Counted from the stretch's first letter, positions 31,796 to 45,109 are shown. The stretch is 64,000 bases of DNA from Euphorbia lathyris (GCF_963576675.1 NC_088917.1:17450001-17514000), one strand, 5' to 3'. The notes: generated from the sequence alone by a model not told the origin. Translations and numbers: made by a program.

Positions 31796-33052
31796 TCAAA
31801 AACTGATACCATGTACAATGAACGAGGTTCCCCTATACGAAAGTGTCCTATCCTTGGCTCCAACGCACCATAGATGGCCTTGCAGTTCAAGAACTCCTTT
31901 CATTCCAGCAGTTTCCCATACAAACTTGTATAGCCCAAGTGCCCTCTGCAACTGCTTCACCCCATTCCACACCATCCCCTCGTCATCTGAAGTTAAAATC
32001 CTTCCCATGTACAAGCAAAACTTAGTCCCACATTCACTACTGTAAATCCCACCACATAAATCAACTTCAATGTCTCTAACATGTCCATAGAGGTAATACA
32101 ATAAAAGTGTGAACAAACAGCGTGACGAGTGCCCCAATGTCTTGGATAGCTTCTTCTGGACCAGACTTTCTTGGAACCGAGACTCCTTGTATCCAATACC
32201 TTTATCAACCAACACATCCTTGATCTGAGCTAACCCTTCTTTCATCACTTCAAGCTTCGACACATGATAAAATAACCCCTTCTCGTTTCCCAAACATCGA
32301 ATCAAATCATCGAACATTTCAAGAAGATCTGCCCATGTCGCAGAACTACGCGAATTATCACTTTTCGGGGCTCCAAGTTGCATCCATGAAGTGGATTCAT
32401 AATCTGAATTGTCTGTATCAGCTAAGAACTTCAAACAGTTATGAACTATCTGCTCCTCCATGCTACTTCCTTTAACAGATAATTCATCGATCTCCAACTT
32501 CAAGCCATTTAGTATCTCCTTAAGCGCACCCACCCATATCCGATGATGCGATACCTGTGGGGCTATTGTGAATCGCACCACTTTCTTTTGTTGAGCAGTT
32601 ACATTTAGGAAATCACTTACTTTGGTTAGTGAACTCACAATCATGGAATCCCTTTCACTTGGTTTCCCAAAACAACCAACAGGATTGCATATCACATTAT
32701 CTGATAATCCTTCAATACTTTCCTTTAAATTTTGCTGAGCCAATGGAGAACCAATGAAAACCCTAACAAGTGATTTCAATGTTAGCATCTTTTGAGCAAT
32801 ACGATCATCAATTATAATCGAATCATCATTCATATTCACTAATTTTCCATCAATCAAATCCACATTCTGTAACTGGCGGGTCAATTTGGTTATATGTGGG
32901 AATGCTTTCTCATACCATTGAAAACCCAAAGTCTCTCCCTCGGATTCTCGTAAATTTTGATACGACGTCGTATGCAAACAGAGAACTCCATTCTTCCTTC
33001 GTACCAAATACTTTGAACCATGTAAAAACTTATGTACATGCCTATAGATCAT
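31796..33052 (-). CDS. Unknown protein, 418 aa, single exon
   Basis: An uninterrupted frame of 418 codons starts at the ATG at 33052 (MIYRHVHKFLHGSKYLVRR). An in-frame TTG lies three codons earlier, but ATG is preferred. The N-terminus is rich in Arg, Lys and His, nearly free of acids for 30 residues, and ends near CLHTTS; this looks like a mitochondrial presequence (inference). The rest is predicted soluble, mostly helical, with patches such as FTIAPQVSHHRIWVGALKEI, TWADLLEMFDDLI and LLLYYLYGHVRDIEVDLCGG. I do not recognise the family. Its length without a stop in an AT-rich, transposon-rich region argues that it is real and under selection. Neighbouring DUF247 is convergent. No intron is needed within the coding part. 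Confidence 0.75.
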   Translation of the reverse strand: MIYRHVHKFLHGSKYLVRRKNGVLCLHTTSYQNLRESEGETLGFQWYEKAFPHITKLTRQLQNVDLIDGKLVNMNDDSIIIDDRIAQKMLTLKSLVRVFIGSPLAQQNLKESIEGLSDNVICNPVGCFGKPSERDSMIVSSLTKVSDFLNVTAQQKKVVRFTIAPQVSHHRIWVGALKEILNGLKLEIDELSVKGSSMEEQIVHNCLKFLADTDNSDYESTSWMQLGAPKSDNSRSSATWADLLEMFDDLIRCLGNEKGLFYHVSKLEVMKEGLAQIKDVLVDKGIGYKESRFQESLVQKKLSKTLGHSSRCLFTLLLYYLYGHVRDIEVDLCGGIYSSECGTKFCLYMGRILTSDDEGMVWNGVKQLQRALGLYKFVWETAGMKGVLELQGHLWCVGAKDRTLSYRGTSFIVHGISF

Positions 33053-33459
33053 CGTTAGCAACCCAAAACATTCATTATTTACAAACTAATCAAAACATTT
33101 CATTGCGACATTTTATCAAACAGGTGATGGATGTAGAGTCTAGTACAATTTCATTCTAGCAGAATGATTTGTGATTCATCAACCATATACACAAACTATA
33201 AATTTGCAACAGAAATTCAAAATTAAGCGCCCAAAAACAGAGATCGAAAGTGAAAGCTCGAAACTTGCTTACAGTTTTGTGGAACCACGAAGTGGCAGAT
33301 CAAGCTCTCGAAGAAGACTGTTAGCGGACTATTGGGAAATTTAGATGTGGGCTAAAATTACTTGTACGAAGTGAAATGGATCACTATGGGCCTTCTTTGG
33401 GCCCAATGTTTAATATTGCTGGAATACCCACTCCAAGCCCATGCAAGAGAGATTATGGT
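33053..33459. promoter_or_regulatory. Upstream region of the 418-aa gene
   Basis: This should hold the promoter and leader of the minus-strand gene. I cannot mark a certain TATA box or an intron in it. It ends where LTR-like sequence of the next element begins. Confidence 0.4.
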
Positions 33460-36400
33460 AATCACGCCAAAACTCATATTAAAAAAACTGAAGGGTTTTT
33501 GAGCATATATACAAATCCGAATACAAAATACGGGTAATTGGGTTATTTCTCGAAGCGTAGATTACCGTTGAATTGATGTTTCGGAAGAATCGAACCACGA
33601 TCTCATATTATACCGGTCACACAACTTCTACGTCGAAGTTATTCGGGAGGAGAAGCGATGATTCCACGAACTAAGAGTAATCAATGAGAAAGAGAAAAGG
33701 AGGCGGCGCATAGAATAGAGAGAGAGGAAAGCAACTTTTGCTTCTCTTTCTATTAGGTTAGGGCTTCTCGATCTTAAGGTTATGGACTTATGAGGGAACA
33801 ATTATCTATTTATAGTTTGCAATTGGGGAAAACCCTAATTACACACATAACATGGATCCGATCCATCTAAGTTACAAGTGGATTATATTCGATCGAATAC
33901 ATTTCTTACATCGCTCAATTACACACAACAAAATATATTCTTTATCTTGTCTCATTCATACTCGTAAATAGTTCGTGCAACCGACATATATTCTAAAGCT
34001 CTAGTGTTATACACTACTTGAAAATATATAGCCTCTTGATTGACATGTATTATATCTAGTATTATATACTCGTTGTAAATATCTAGCATTTTCATTAAAC
34101 ACGTATCGTAACAAGTTGTGTGCTTTATCTTAGATTTCATATCACATCCAATATATTTCTTTTTATGTCTATAATTTTATATTATCACAACTACACATAT
34201 GTGCATAATTATCCCGACAATGAAACATAAAAACTCTAGAATGTGAACATATAAAAAGCTTTCCTTCTTACAATACTCATTCCATCATAATCTAACTCGC
34301 TTGTCTAGTTGGTCCCTTCCAGACCGAATAAGCCATAACATCCTTCCGAGATAACAACATTACTTTATACTTTCAGAATAAAATTTTGGAAAACCATATT
34401 TTCTGTGAAACGAGTCTCACGCTAAGAAAAATTGAGATGATATGTTTTCTATCTCATTGTCACTAAGCACACATGGTGTACAAAAAGCATCATTTCAGAT
34501 GTTTCTAAACATCTAATCTTAGTCCACTTCCTTTAAGGAATACTTCCGACTATAAGGACATAAGACTTAAAGTTACTCTTAACTCGCCTTTTAGATTACA
34601 TGTAATATCTTATATATAGGCGCTCTTTTGCATGTATTAATCATCTAGAACTTTAATGATTCATTTTCATAATTTTGGCAAGACGACTTATATTATTGAA
34701 CAAGCACTCAATTTGTTAAACAATATCCTCATCTTTATTCTTGTCACCATGTGAAAAAAATAAGGGTAAACACTCGTGTGAGTGAGTTACTTCTCTACCT
34801 GACATGCATTATAATATAATAATAAATATTAACAGATAACATTCACACTCATGTATTGTAAAATTCGAAACCCTATTGAGTAATTGTGTTCAAAAATATA
34901 TGAACTAGACGTATGTTTAGATCCGACATAGATCTTGGGATCTAACATGTTTTACATAAATATCTCCTGTGATTGATTTAGTAAGGGGATATGCTACCAT
35001 GTCATGAGTGGGTACATACTTTATAATAACTTCTTTTCATGCAATTAAATCTCTTACATAATGATTCTTAAATTCTATGTTCTTTGAATTTCTATGGAAT
35101 TTTTTTATCTTCAGTAAAAGCTATAACAGATTGACTATGACTGGTTACTACTACATGAGTATAATATAGTAAAGTTTAAGTGATTCATGAATCTATTCAA
35201 TCATAATGCCTCTTGAACTAAAGACAGATATGATACATACTCTACTTTCATGGTGGATAGAGCTACACAAATTTATTTCTTTTCACTCCATGATATGACA
35301 CCTTTTCATAGTAAGAAAATATAGCTTGACATAGATTTCCTTTCATCCAAGTCTCCCATCCAATTTGCATTTTCGTATCCTTTTAGGTGAAGATCTCTTC
35401 CTTAATAAAAAATAAAGAATATCCACATTTTTCTTGAGATACCTTAGTATCTTTTTCACAACATCACAATGTTCTTGTTTAGGATTGGACTCATATCTAC
35501 TCACCATCCTAATGAAGTGACATATATTGGGTCTTGTACACAATTTGGCATATATCAAACTACCTATAATGCTAGCATAGGGAACATTTCTATATATTCG
35601 ATCTCTTGTTGTGTTTGGGGATACATTTCAGTGCTAAGGGTCATGCCATTTCTAATTGGGTTATCTATGGGTTTGTAATTTCACATATTGAATTGATTGA
35701 GGATCTTGTTGACGTATGTATGTTGAGACAAGACCAATAATTTCTTTGAACAAGCTTTTGTCATCTTAACTCCAAGAATATATGCTCATTCGCCCATATC
35801 TTTCATCTTAAAACTCGAGTTTGGTCAAGCTTTGACTTGGTTTACGAATCCAATCTTATTTCTAGTTATCATGACGTCACCAAACAATAGCAACAAGATG
35901 AAAAATTTACTTTCAGAACGCTTTATATAGACACCATGATATTTTTTAATTAGATTTAAGTCATTCGATATCATTTCATTGTGAAATAGAATGTACCGTT
36001 TTTCTAGAAGACTATTTAAGGCTATGAATTGATTTAATCAAATTGCAAACCTTTCGTTCATAACCTTATTCGATGAAACCTACACATTTTTCCATGTAGA
36101 TTTCTTTGTCCACTTCTCCATTTAGAAAATCATTCTTTACATCCATTTAATATAGCTTCAGGTACAAACTCATCATCATAGCTAGAATTAGTCTTATTGA
36201 TGTAAACCTCACAATAAGTGAGAAGGTTTCCTCAAAATCTATCCCTTCTTGTTGTTTATAGCTTTTAACGATCAAATGAGATTCATATCTTTCGATACTA
36301 CCATTAGCCTTTAACTTTACTTTGAGCATCCACTTCCTCCCAATTTCCTTAATCCAATTGTCTACTTTTTATGGGCATGAGAGGAGCCATATTGATATAT

Positions 36401-37845
36401 CTAGGCTCCACCTCATTATGTGGTGTGATTAAAAGGGCCATGCCTTCGATACTCGATGTTCGGTTATTTATCTTTTAGTATGACACAATTTCGAATCTTG
36501 ATTAACATATCTCATATCTTTTGAGTCAGGATTCATACTCCCACTTAAGATATGATCGACATCATCTAAATCGTTATGAAATACTAGATCATATTCTTGT
36601 TCCTAAAAAATGTGATCATGGTCAACTATACAAAGTGTGATCATGGTCAACTTTGCCTACCTTAAGAAATTCATTCTCCAAGACAACATCTCGTGATTCG
36701 AATTGTGTCACTCACCTTCTTTGTTTTCTCCCAATATGACATATCATTTTGATACACATGAGTATCTTAAAAAAATACTCTTTTTACCTCTCAAGCGTAG
36801 TTTCCCAAAGCTGCTCGAGTTATCATGAGCAACAACGGTGCAACCCCACAATATAAGATGACTTAAATCGATTTTGCGACCTGTCCATAACTTACATAGA
36901 ATAGAATGAAAAATTAGAGGGCACTCAGTTAAGGGCATAAGTGGCCGTAATAAAAGAATCTCCCCAATAGAAATTGATAGATTTTCTTCAGCCATCATAG
37001 ACCTAACCATATCAAAAAAGAGTTATATTTCTCCTTTCGGCAACACCATTTTATTACGGAGTGGGCATAATTGATAATTTTAACTCATTTTTTATCACAT
37101 AAAGATTTGAATTCATATGAAAGATATTCCCGATCACGGTTAGTTCTCAAAGCTTTAATCTTTCTATCTAATTGATTCTCAACAAGGTTATAAACTTTCT
37201 AAAACAGTTTAAGGCGTTAAACTTTTTGAGGGATGAAATAGATGTGACCATACCTGGTATATAATCATCAATTAAAGTGATGAAGTAGTGCCACATGTCT
37301 TTCCTTCACATTCATTGGACCACAAACATCAGAATAGATTAATTATAAAGGATATTTAGCTTTAGTAGCCTTTCAAAACGGGTTTCTGAACATCTTTCCT
37401 TTAATGCATGGCTCACAAGAGGGCAATTCAACTTTATTTAAATTATCTAGTAACCTCCCTTTGGCTAACCAACTCATTTGATCTTGATCTATGTGGTTTA
37501 GTCTAGCATTCCATAATATCACATCTTTATCACATACATATGGTATGATGGGAAAAGAACCGTAGTTGAAATTTCTTAAGTCAACCTTAAACCGTTTGAA
37601 GTTTAACCAGAACCATAATATGTATATTCCAAACACAATATTAAATTGTTATCTTTAAAATGAGAAACTGAATCCTAAATTCAACAATGATGTAACATAA
37701 ATTATATTCCTTCGAATTTCAAGAGCAAACATGACATCATGCATAAGGAGAGTCTGACCACTATGTTGTTTTGTGCAGCTGCTGATTTTAAAAAGAAAAA
37801 GACGCAAAAGACTAAATCTTCCTCTTTAGCCGATATGCCTGGAGG
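33460..37845 (-). mobile_element. Decayed Ty1/copia retrotransposon
   Basis: On the minus strand the domains occur in copia order. GAG-pre-integrase is at 37636-37373 (LWNARLNHIDQDQMSWLAKG, CEPCIKGKMFRNPF). The integrase end is at 37010-36744 (LWTGRKIDLSHL, KLRLRGKKSIFLRYS). Reverse transcriptase is at 36329-36147 and onward (SYKQQEGIDFEETFS, QMDVKNDFLNGEV). RNase H is at 35558-35343 (CTRPNICHFIRMVSRYESNP). Stops and frame changes separate them. The low-coordinate end (about 33460-34200), with TATAAATAG near 33812 on the minus strand, looks like the 3' LTR, but the boundaries are not proven. Gag, protease and the 5' LTR are missing; a hAT element abuts at 37846. Confidence 0.8.
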
Positions 37846-38664
37846 CAGGGGCGGAGACAGCCCGGAGCCCGGGGGGGCTCCAGCCCCCCGGACTCCGGCA
37901 CCACCCTTAAGAAATAGTGGTTCAGTCTCGAGTAGCCCCCCAAAATAATTGATTTAGTACTTATATTTAGGATGTACTCATGTAACATAAAATTAGGTTT
38001 GTCCTCTTGGTTTAGGTGGTATCTGATCTTCTGTTGATTTTCACAACGTTCCAGGTCTGAGTCCCTTACTCATCACTTTTTATCTTGTGTATCCCATATT
38101 TTTTCTTGTCTTTCCACAACCGTCCAGGTTCGAGCCTCCTACTCATCACTTTTTGTCTTGAATATTAATTTTTTTTCATCATTGTTTTTTTATCTAACTA
38201 TAATATTTTCCCTAAAATTAAAATATTAATATTATTATCTAATTAATTGTAATTTTTTTCCTTTAATCAAAATATCAATGTAAATATTCAATTCACATTT
38301 TTTTCATCATTGTTTTTTTTATCTAACTATAATATTTTTCCTAAAATTAAAATATCAATATTATTATCTAATTTAATTATTTTTTCATCATTATTATTAA
38401 TTAATTATAATTTTTTCCTTTAATCAAAATACCAATATAAATATTTAATTTATAAAGAATAATATACTTGTTTAGGAGTTTTAATTTAGAAAATTAGCGT
38501 TAAACTTATAGAAAATTAAATATGTATATGCACTAAAACGAAACAATTAATGCTGGAGAGCAAAAAAAAATTGCCTAGCCCTAACGGGCTGGACATTAGA
38601 AAATTACTCTAAACCGTATGGCTAAAATTAGCCCCCCAGATACGAAATCCTGGCTCCGCCACTG
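37846..38664. mobile_element. 819-bp hAT element with 8-bp target duplication
   Basis: The ends CAGGGGCGGAGACAG and CTGGCTCCGCCACTG are inverted. The flanks are CCTGGAGG (37838-37845) and CCTCGAGG (38665-38672), an 8-bp duplication with one mismatch, the hAT size. The first 100 bases are extremely GC-rich, the remainder AT-rich. It has no transposase. Confidence 0.85.
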
Positions 38665-39982
38665 CCTCGAGGGGCTCCATCTATGACGGTCCTTGGTGGA
38701 GCCAGGGAAGAAACTCCCCCTCCCTGGGGTTTTTCGGCGGGACCGGAGGGTCGGTCGATCCTCCTCGCTCCCTGTTAATGTAATTACAAAAAATATACGA
38801 AACTACTTCAATTTATTTACAAACTTGTTTGGAAGATCCGATGTGACATTTAAATAACAGTCAACCCAATATTTTTAAATTTTTGGTAGCGCATGAGCTA
38901 AAATTGATTTGCTTGAAACGTTAGAGTTAAATTTACACAATTTCATACTTTACAGCTAAATGTATATTTCGCTTGAAATGTTGGGGATAAATTTGCCGCA
39001 TGTATTAAAGAAAAAAACTTTAATAGGTAAGTTAGAGCATGCTTGGTTTATAAATTAAAGATAGAAAAAAGGAGCAAAAACAAACTTTAAAAAAAGTAAT
39101 TTTATTTTGTTAGGTGATTTTTTTTTCGATAAAAAGGTATTTACTTATTTCCCTAGCATTGACTATCACAGTAGGATGGTTAAAATGCACTTTAACTAGT
39201 TCACTGCATTTTTAGCATTTTGGGTTGGTTCCCAACTTCCCATTTTAACACAATCATTAAAGTTCTTTTACTCCTTTTCCTTGTTAATATAAAATTATGA
39301 TACATATACATAGTTAATATAAGTTTTAAATTTATATCTATGGTGTTTTTTAGGGAAGTACATATTTAATAAACATACAAAATAATATCATTTTACTCCT
39401 AAGTTTCCAACGGAAGTCAAATTTACTTCTACCTAAATAAATTGATTTATTGTTATTTAACTCGTTACTGTCATATTAAACATTTTGAACATCAATTATA
39501 TTTAAAATATATGTTATATTACTAACATAATTATAAATAATATTTTGATATGTTAATATATTTTTTTTTTTTTGTGAGAGAATGGATTTGAACTCACAAC
39601 TTTCCACCTCTATAATTTCAGAGGTGTATCAATAACTATGCTCCTTTGGTCAAAATGTCAATATTTGAGTATGCAAACATACAAGTTAATCCTAATAAAT
39701 TGTCTGAAATATTTATTATGTTAATAAAATAGTTATAAGCACCTGTAGAAATGCACGAAACTGATTATGTTTATTGACAAACTTATTGAAATGGTTCGAT
39801 GTGGCAATCGAATAACTGTTAAATCAGCTCGTTTAAATTTTATGTTAGGTATGAGTAAAATTGATCTTGTTTGACAACGTTAAAAATAAAATAGTATAAT
39901 TTCGTACGTAGAGATAAATCTGTACTTTCTAAAAAACAATCGATAATATTCAACCGATCGGTTATTGATTAGCAGTCTTGAT
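38665..39982. other. AT-rich intergenic DNA with TE scraps
   Basis: At 38688 a second terminus-like word, GGTGGAGCCAGGGAAG, is followed by GC-rich DNA to about 38775; it may be one end of another hAT-like element. Near 39575-39650 is a common plant repeat word (GATTTGAACTCACAACTTTC). No gene is seen. Confidence 0.5.
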
Positions 39983-40143
39983 CACATGCACCTTAATGAG
40001 CATGTAGAATTTGTTCATTCACTATTAGATCTAGGCTTATTAGAATCCTAAGATGAAGATTCAAAGCATCTTGAGGCTTAGATTTAATAAGCCTAGATCT
40101 AACGGTAAATGAGCAAATCTACATGCTCATTAAGGTGCATGTG
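39983..40143. mobile_element. Palindromic MITE, second copy
   Basis: Arms CACATGCACCTTAATGAGCA with TAGATCTAGGCTTATT and their complements form one hairpin. It has the same central plan as 28806-28948. A partial duplicate of its right end and flank lies near 40195-40225. Confidence 0.85.
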
Positions 40144-40229
40144 AAAACTACAAATCTCGATGAGGATTTAAAGTGAAATTTACAGATCACCTACTACTCA
40201 TTAAGGTGCATGTGAAAACTATAAATTTT

Positions 40230-40310
40230 GACGAAGTAGGGAATCGAACCTCAAACCTGACAAGCAGAGACTCAACTCCTTACCACTCAGATCAACACTC
40301 GTTAGCATTT
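40230..40310 (-). mobile_element. tRNA-like SINE head, second copy
   Basis: The minus strand has GAGTGGTAAGGAGTTGAG, then CTCTGCTTGTCAGGTTTGAG and GTTCGATTCCC. It is closely related to 28440-28510. Confidence 0.5.
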
Positions 40311-40329
40311 TTAATGTAATATTTGATGA

Positions 40330-40520
40330 CTCAGCTCCTTGGCGCAATGGTAAACATTGTTGTCGTGTGACTGAGAGGTCACGGGTACGAGTCTTAGGAG
40401 CGGCCTCTTGCTAAAAAAATGGCAGGGGAAGGCTTGCCCTCCAGTACACCCTTGTGGTAGGACCCCTCTCCGGACCCTCGTTTAAGCGGGGACGTGTAGT
40501 GCACCGGGCCGTCCTTTTAG
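40330..40520 (+). mobile_element. Au-like SINE, near full length
   Basis: The head has CTTGGCGCAATGGTAAAC, TGTGACTGAGAGGTCACGGG and the B-box-like GGTACGAGTC. The body has CCTCTTGCTAAAAAAATGGC, CCCTTGTGGTAGGACCCC, CCGGACCCTCG and GTGCACCGGGCCGTCC. This order and wording is characteristic of the plant Au SINE. Confidence 0.85.
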
Positions 40521-40952
40521 CCGATCCCGAATCATTTTTGGACTAAGGCTTTATTGTTGTTGTATTTGATGAGTCACACTAAGATTTAGCAAAGCTATTA
40601 ATGGTCTCATGAGAAAATAATGATGGCACAATACTTGGAAAATGCTAAAGAAAAGCTCTAAAAACAAGAAAGAAAGCATAAACAGATTGAGCTGATTAAG
40701 TACTTACAACATGAAGTAAACATAAATAAAAGCTATGCTTAAAGTGGATCAAAGTATCTTTCTAAAAGCTATCTAATGGAGTCTAGCTAGTAATCAATAT
40801 ATATGTGTGTGCTTACTTTTTTGACCAATTAATAAATTAATTTTAGTTTTATGTTAATTAATCAAACATTACCCAATTAAGAGGTCAATGAAAGGTGTTT
40901 GCAAAAAGCTTTGGAATCCTATGTTAAATTTTCTACTCTTTATTAAATTGGC

Positions 40953-41385
40953 TTAATACATCATTTGCTCCCCTGAACTTATCTAAAAAGCTTGACTTAC
41001 CCTCTAAACTTTCAAAATATCCCGATATCCCTCTCAACTTGGATAAAAATATTCAGTTAGCCCCTGAACTTGCGTAAAATATAATCAATTAATCACTCAG
41101 TTACAAAAAATTAAGTTAAATGTGGAAGATGTATTCCACGCATCTTAGAATGTTATTACACAATTCAAAAATAGATTAAAAATGAAGTTATTACTTGCTC
41201 AACTATAAAACTTGTCTTCTCTAATATTAGAACTGCATATCCCGATTTTGATCTTTTTACTTTTTTTTAAGACGCGTGGAATATATCTTCCACATTTAAC
41301 TTACTTTTTTTTGCAACCGAGTAATCAATTGATTATATTTTATGCAAATTTAGGGGGCTAACTGAACATTTTAAGCAAGTTGATG
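40953..41385. mobile_element. Second copy of the 7315-type MITE, right end lost
   Basis: It starts GGCTTAATACATCATTTGC and follows the 7315 element through both arms (AATCAATTAATCACTC; ATCAATTGATTATATTT; GGGGGCTAACTGAACATTTT), then breaks off near 41385 where a different tandem repeat begins. Confidence 0.8.
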
Positions 41386-41394
41386 AGACTATTG

Positions 41395-41615
41395 AGTCCT
41401 TATGTTTGGGTAAATAATTATAAGGTCCTTATGTTTTTACTTAACACGCTAGTAAGTCAATCATATTATTATAAAATCCTTATGTTTTTACTTAACACGC
41501 TAGTAAGTCCATCATTTTAAGCAAATTTGGGTAAATAATTATAAGGTCCTTATGTTTTTACTTAACATGCTAGTAAGTCCATCATATTATTATAAAGTCT
41601 TTAAGTTTTATTTTA
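41395..41615. repeat. Tandem CTTATGTTTTTACTTAACA repeats
   Basis: The unit TCCTTATGTTTTTACTTAAC, followed by ACGCTAGTAAGTC and ATCATATTATTATAAA, occurs about three times with small changes, with GGGTAAATAATTATAAGG between some copies. Confidence 0.8.
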
Positions 41616-43182
41616 ATCAACTCTTTAGTCCTTCCATTTGTTTTTATAAATGAAAGTCCAAAATTACCATTAGTTATATACATAAAAAAAAATTATTTTT
41701 TAGTTTCAAATTTAATTTTAATGAAGTCTTTGAACTACATATATACCGAAATTAATATACTTTAAAAGATGTATTATTAATTTTCTTAAATTGTAATTAT
41801 TTTTTCTTTATTTTTTAATATAATATCTTTAAACTAACCTTTAATATTTTTATAATTTTTTAAAAATCATATATTTTTTTTCTTTAAAATTTATTAGAGT
41901 TGTAAAAACTTTTTACAATGATAGTCTTACTCCTATTTTAATAATTTTTGAAATATTTTTCATTCGTTTTTTAGTCAATAAATTTTACGCTATTAAATTA
42001 AAGTTCTATAATTATATAAAAATTAATAAATCAATTACTTATATTGGAGTTTATATTGGAGAGATCGTGATTATGTAGGAAAAAAGAGAAAAAATAGATG
42101 TTTTATTATTAAAACATAAAGTAAAAGGTAATTTTGGTATTTTAAAATTTATTTAGTATAGTTTGACCAAGCATAAGAACTAAGGAGTTAGCAAAAACAA
42201 AAATTGAGGAACTATATAATTATTTATAATTATTTATCCATATTATTTTTAAGAAGATGAGTTGGAACTCACAATCTCACACCTTTGAAATTAGAAGTGT
42301 GTCGATTAAGATATACTCGTCATGGATTTTAAACTTGAAAGAAAATCTCTCTCCTTATTATTATAAAGAGGAAATAGAAACTTTGTGATCCATTCTTAAA
42401 ATCAACATTTTATTAATTAGATTCACTGAGTCAATCAATTTCCATTTTATGCTAAAAAAAAAACTTTATAACACAAAATCCACAATGCATCACTTTTTTT
42501 TTTTGTTAGTGGAAAAAACAAAAGGTCAGTGATCAACAATATGACATAAAAGGATGTATGACTTTTTTTTTTCTTCTTTTCCATTTTTACATATTATTGT
42601 TGCACTTTAATTTTGTTCTCATCCTAAAAAAATAAATATAATAATAACTTAAATTTCATTAAATATATGAGATTGTGTAACGAACTGATCCAGATTGAGT
42701 GGCCGGAGCAAAGAGCTTATCCTAAGGGATAACGATGAGGGCAGAAATGAATTGAATCTCACATCGAAAATGGAGATATAGTGACTATGGCTTATTAGTA
42801 AGATGGGAATCCAATACATATAGACGAGTTTTAAAACAGTGAAGTTCAAGATATTGGATTTGGACCAAAGTGGACAATATCTACATGATATAAAATGCAA
42901 CCAAAACAAACATATATATAATAATAGATTGATGCCATGCATAGAACTACATTTTATAATGTTTTAGAATAATTTAAGAAGGTTCACAAAATGGATGTCT
43001 ATATAATAATAATAATAATAATAATAAGAGTGATTTGCATATGCTGCTGCTGCAAACTGCAAGACCTGAAATTAAGCCAATAATTACTGTTAATTTTTTT
43101 TCATAATCTAAATAGTATAATGAAATAATTAAAATTTATTTTTAACAACAATTAAATCTCACCCAAAAATAGAAAAATATGA
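41616..43182. other. AT-rich intergenic DNA
   Basis: No gene. It contains the second copy of the 26225-type repeat (42660-42905), a (TAA)n run at about 43003-43027, and an element-like word at 42262-42310 (GAACTCACAATCTCACACC). The last 100 bases are the 3' flank of the zinc-finger gene. Confidence 0.5.
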
Positions 43183-44602
43183 CTAATATGAAGTCTTGTT
43201 AGATGATAAATCTCTGGGAGCATTGCATCTATAGCACTCCATCCTGCTAGCAAAATTATGCTCATTGCATCCAGACCTGTTTAATTTAAATATATTATTA
43301 CAAATAATTACTCCTCATATTTCAATTCAATACTTAATTAATTATAATCGCAAACATTTAACCCCGGATTAATAGGAAGAATATAAAACTCGGTTAAAAG
43401 TGTTTGTTTCATTTCATATGCATAATGATACGGAATGATCAATACAATACAAAACCCAATGCGGGGCTCCGTGTCCAATCCAAGCGAGCGACACATGCTA
43501 CTTCATACCAGGTCAAGAAGTTAGGACACACTAGTCTTTTATACTAAAGGGTGCGTTAGTTTTTCCTCGATTCAGACAAATTGTCTATAAAAAAGGGGAT
43601 AAGGTGCAAAAAATACTTCTAACGTTGATAGTCAGGAGCAGTTTTACCATAACGTTGACATTCAAGAGCAATTGTATCTCTAACATTGGTAATTTGGGTC
43701 AATTTCAGAAATAATTATATAAAATACTGATGGTTTGCTACTTATTCTTTACTAGTTACATATCAGTTAGTTCTATAAAAAGTTTTTACATTTTTTTTAT
43801 TTAGTAATAGAATTGGAGATTAATATTTTTAAATTAGACGAAATATTTAAATTTTTCTACCGAACTCATACAAAATACAGTATAATTTTTTAATTTTAAT
43901 TTTATTTTTTTTCATGGCAATTCATGTGTTTGTGCGGTTACTAATGAGTAATAAAATAAAGCACATGTAACGCGTAGATGATAAAATTTGTGACTGAGAA
44001 GACAAATGTAAATTGCAGATGATAAAATTTGTGACTGAGTAGACAGTTTGATGAATTATTTCTCAAATTCACCCAATTTGCCAACGACAAGGGTAAAGGT
44101 AAGGGTAAAATTGCTGTTGTCTGCCCATATTAAAGGTAAAATTGCTTCTAACGGCCAATGTTAAGATATTTTTTTTGCACCTTATCTTGTAAAAAATGCA
44201 GATATTAACTGACCTAGTGCAAATCCAGTCCCCAGATTTCCAACCGGAGCGACTGGTGGTGCCGGAGTTTCCAAACCCGAAACCTCTCATTCGCATCATA
44301 TTATCACCGTCGAAACCCGAAGAAGAAGAGGAGGAAGAAGAAGATTGATCTTTAGTTGCACCACATTTGAAGCAGCTAGAACGGCTAGCAAAGTTATGAG
44401 CACCACAGTTACTAATGGTGCAATACCAGTCACCGGGTCTAACATCAGGACCCGTATTAAACCCGAATGAGGATAACCCGAAACCGCTTCCATAATTATC
44501 ACCCGAACCAGGCCTCGCCTCGCCGCACCTCTGACACGAGTCTCTCCTTTGGAAGTTCAGATACTGACATGACCTGCAATTCCAGTCCCCTGGCCTGCTC
44601 AT
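43183..44602 (-). CDS. RanBP2-type zinc-finger protein, three fingers
   Basis: Two coding exons (44602-44214 and 43276-43183) give 160 aa. There are three RanBP2-type zinc fingers with the W-x-C-x(2-4)-C-x3-N-x6-C-x2-C plan: GDWNCRSCQYLNFQRRDSC (residues about 5-26), GDWYCTISNCGAHNFASR (about 56-79), and GDWICTRSGCNEHNFASR, which spans the intron, followed by ECYRC. The linkers are Gly- and Ser-rich. The start MSRPGDWNCRSC matches a known plant group of small RanBP2-finger proteins thought to bind single-stranded RNA. The 937-bp intron holds a MITE (43600-44190). A 5'-UTR intron is also visible. All cysteines are intact, so it is likely functional. Confidence 0.92.
43600..44190. mobile_element. 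MITE within the zinc-finger gene intron
   Basis: Inverted ends ATAAGGTGCAAAAAATA and TTTTTTTTGCACCTTAT, with arms carrying CTAACGTTGATAGTC and its diverged complement. It makes up most of the intron between the coding exons. Confidence 0.7.
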
Positions 44603-45109
44603 GATCTCTTTTAAATTTTCCTTTCCTTCTGAAATTCAAAACATCAAAATAAAATAATGAGAAACGTTTTTTCTTTTTTCGGCATTATTTATTTGTAATT
44701 CGGAACTGATAATGAGAGTTGGTCGGAATGGTAAGTAGTAAGAGCAGATAGCGATACTTGGGGTTCTGTCTATGGAGAGGGCTGATTTAGCACCTCCAAC
44801 TAAGGTTCATTTAGCGTGGTTTTTAAACAGTAAATATAGAGTGTTTAAATATCGATAGTTATTTTAAAAAGAAAATCAACTAATAATAACAATTAATATA
44901 AAAAGGAGAACCAAATGGGTACATTTAGAGATGTTAAATCGGTCCTCGCTATAGAATCAATCACAATGGTAAGGAACAAGAGCATAGAGAAGGGGATTTA
45001 CGAGTGTCGTTGCACCCTAATCTCCGCGATACTTTTTGTTGAGAGGCTCGGTCTCTGTTTTCATACAGTAGTACTTATTCTGCCGTTGATAGTTATTCTA
45101 AAAAGAAAA

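Noticed and set aside
37739..37948. Pro/Gly-rich open frame on the plus strand
   Set aside because: It covers the GC-rich terminus of the hAT element and has no similarity.
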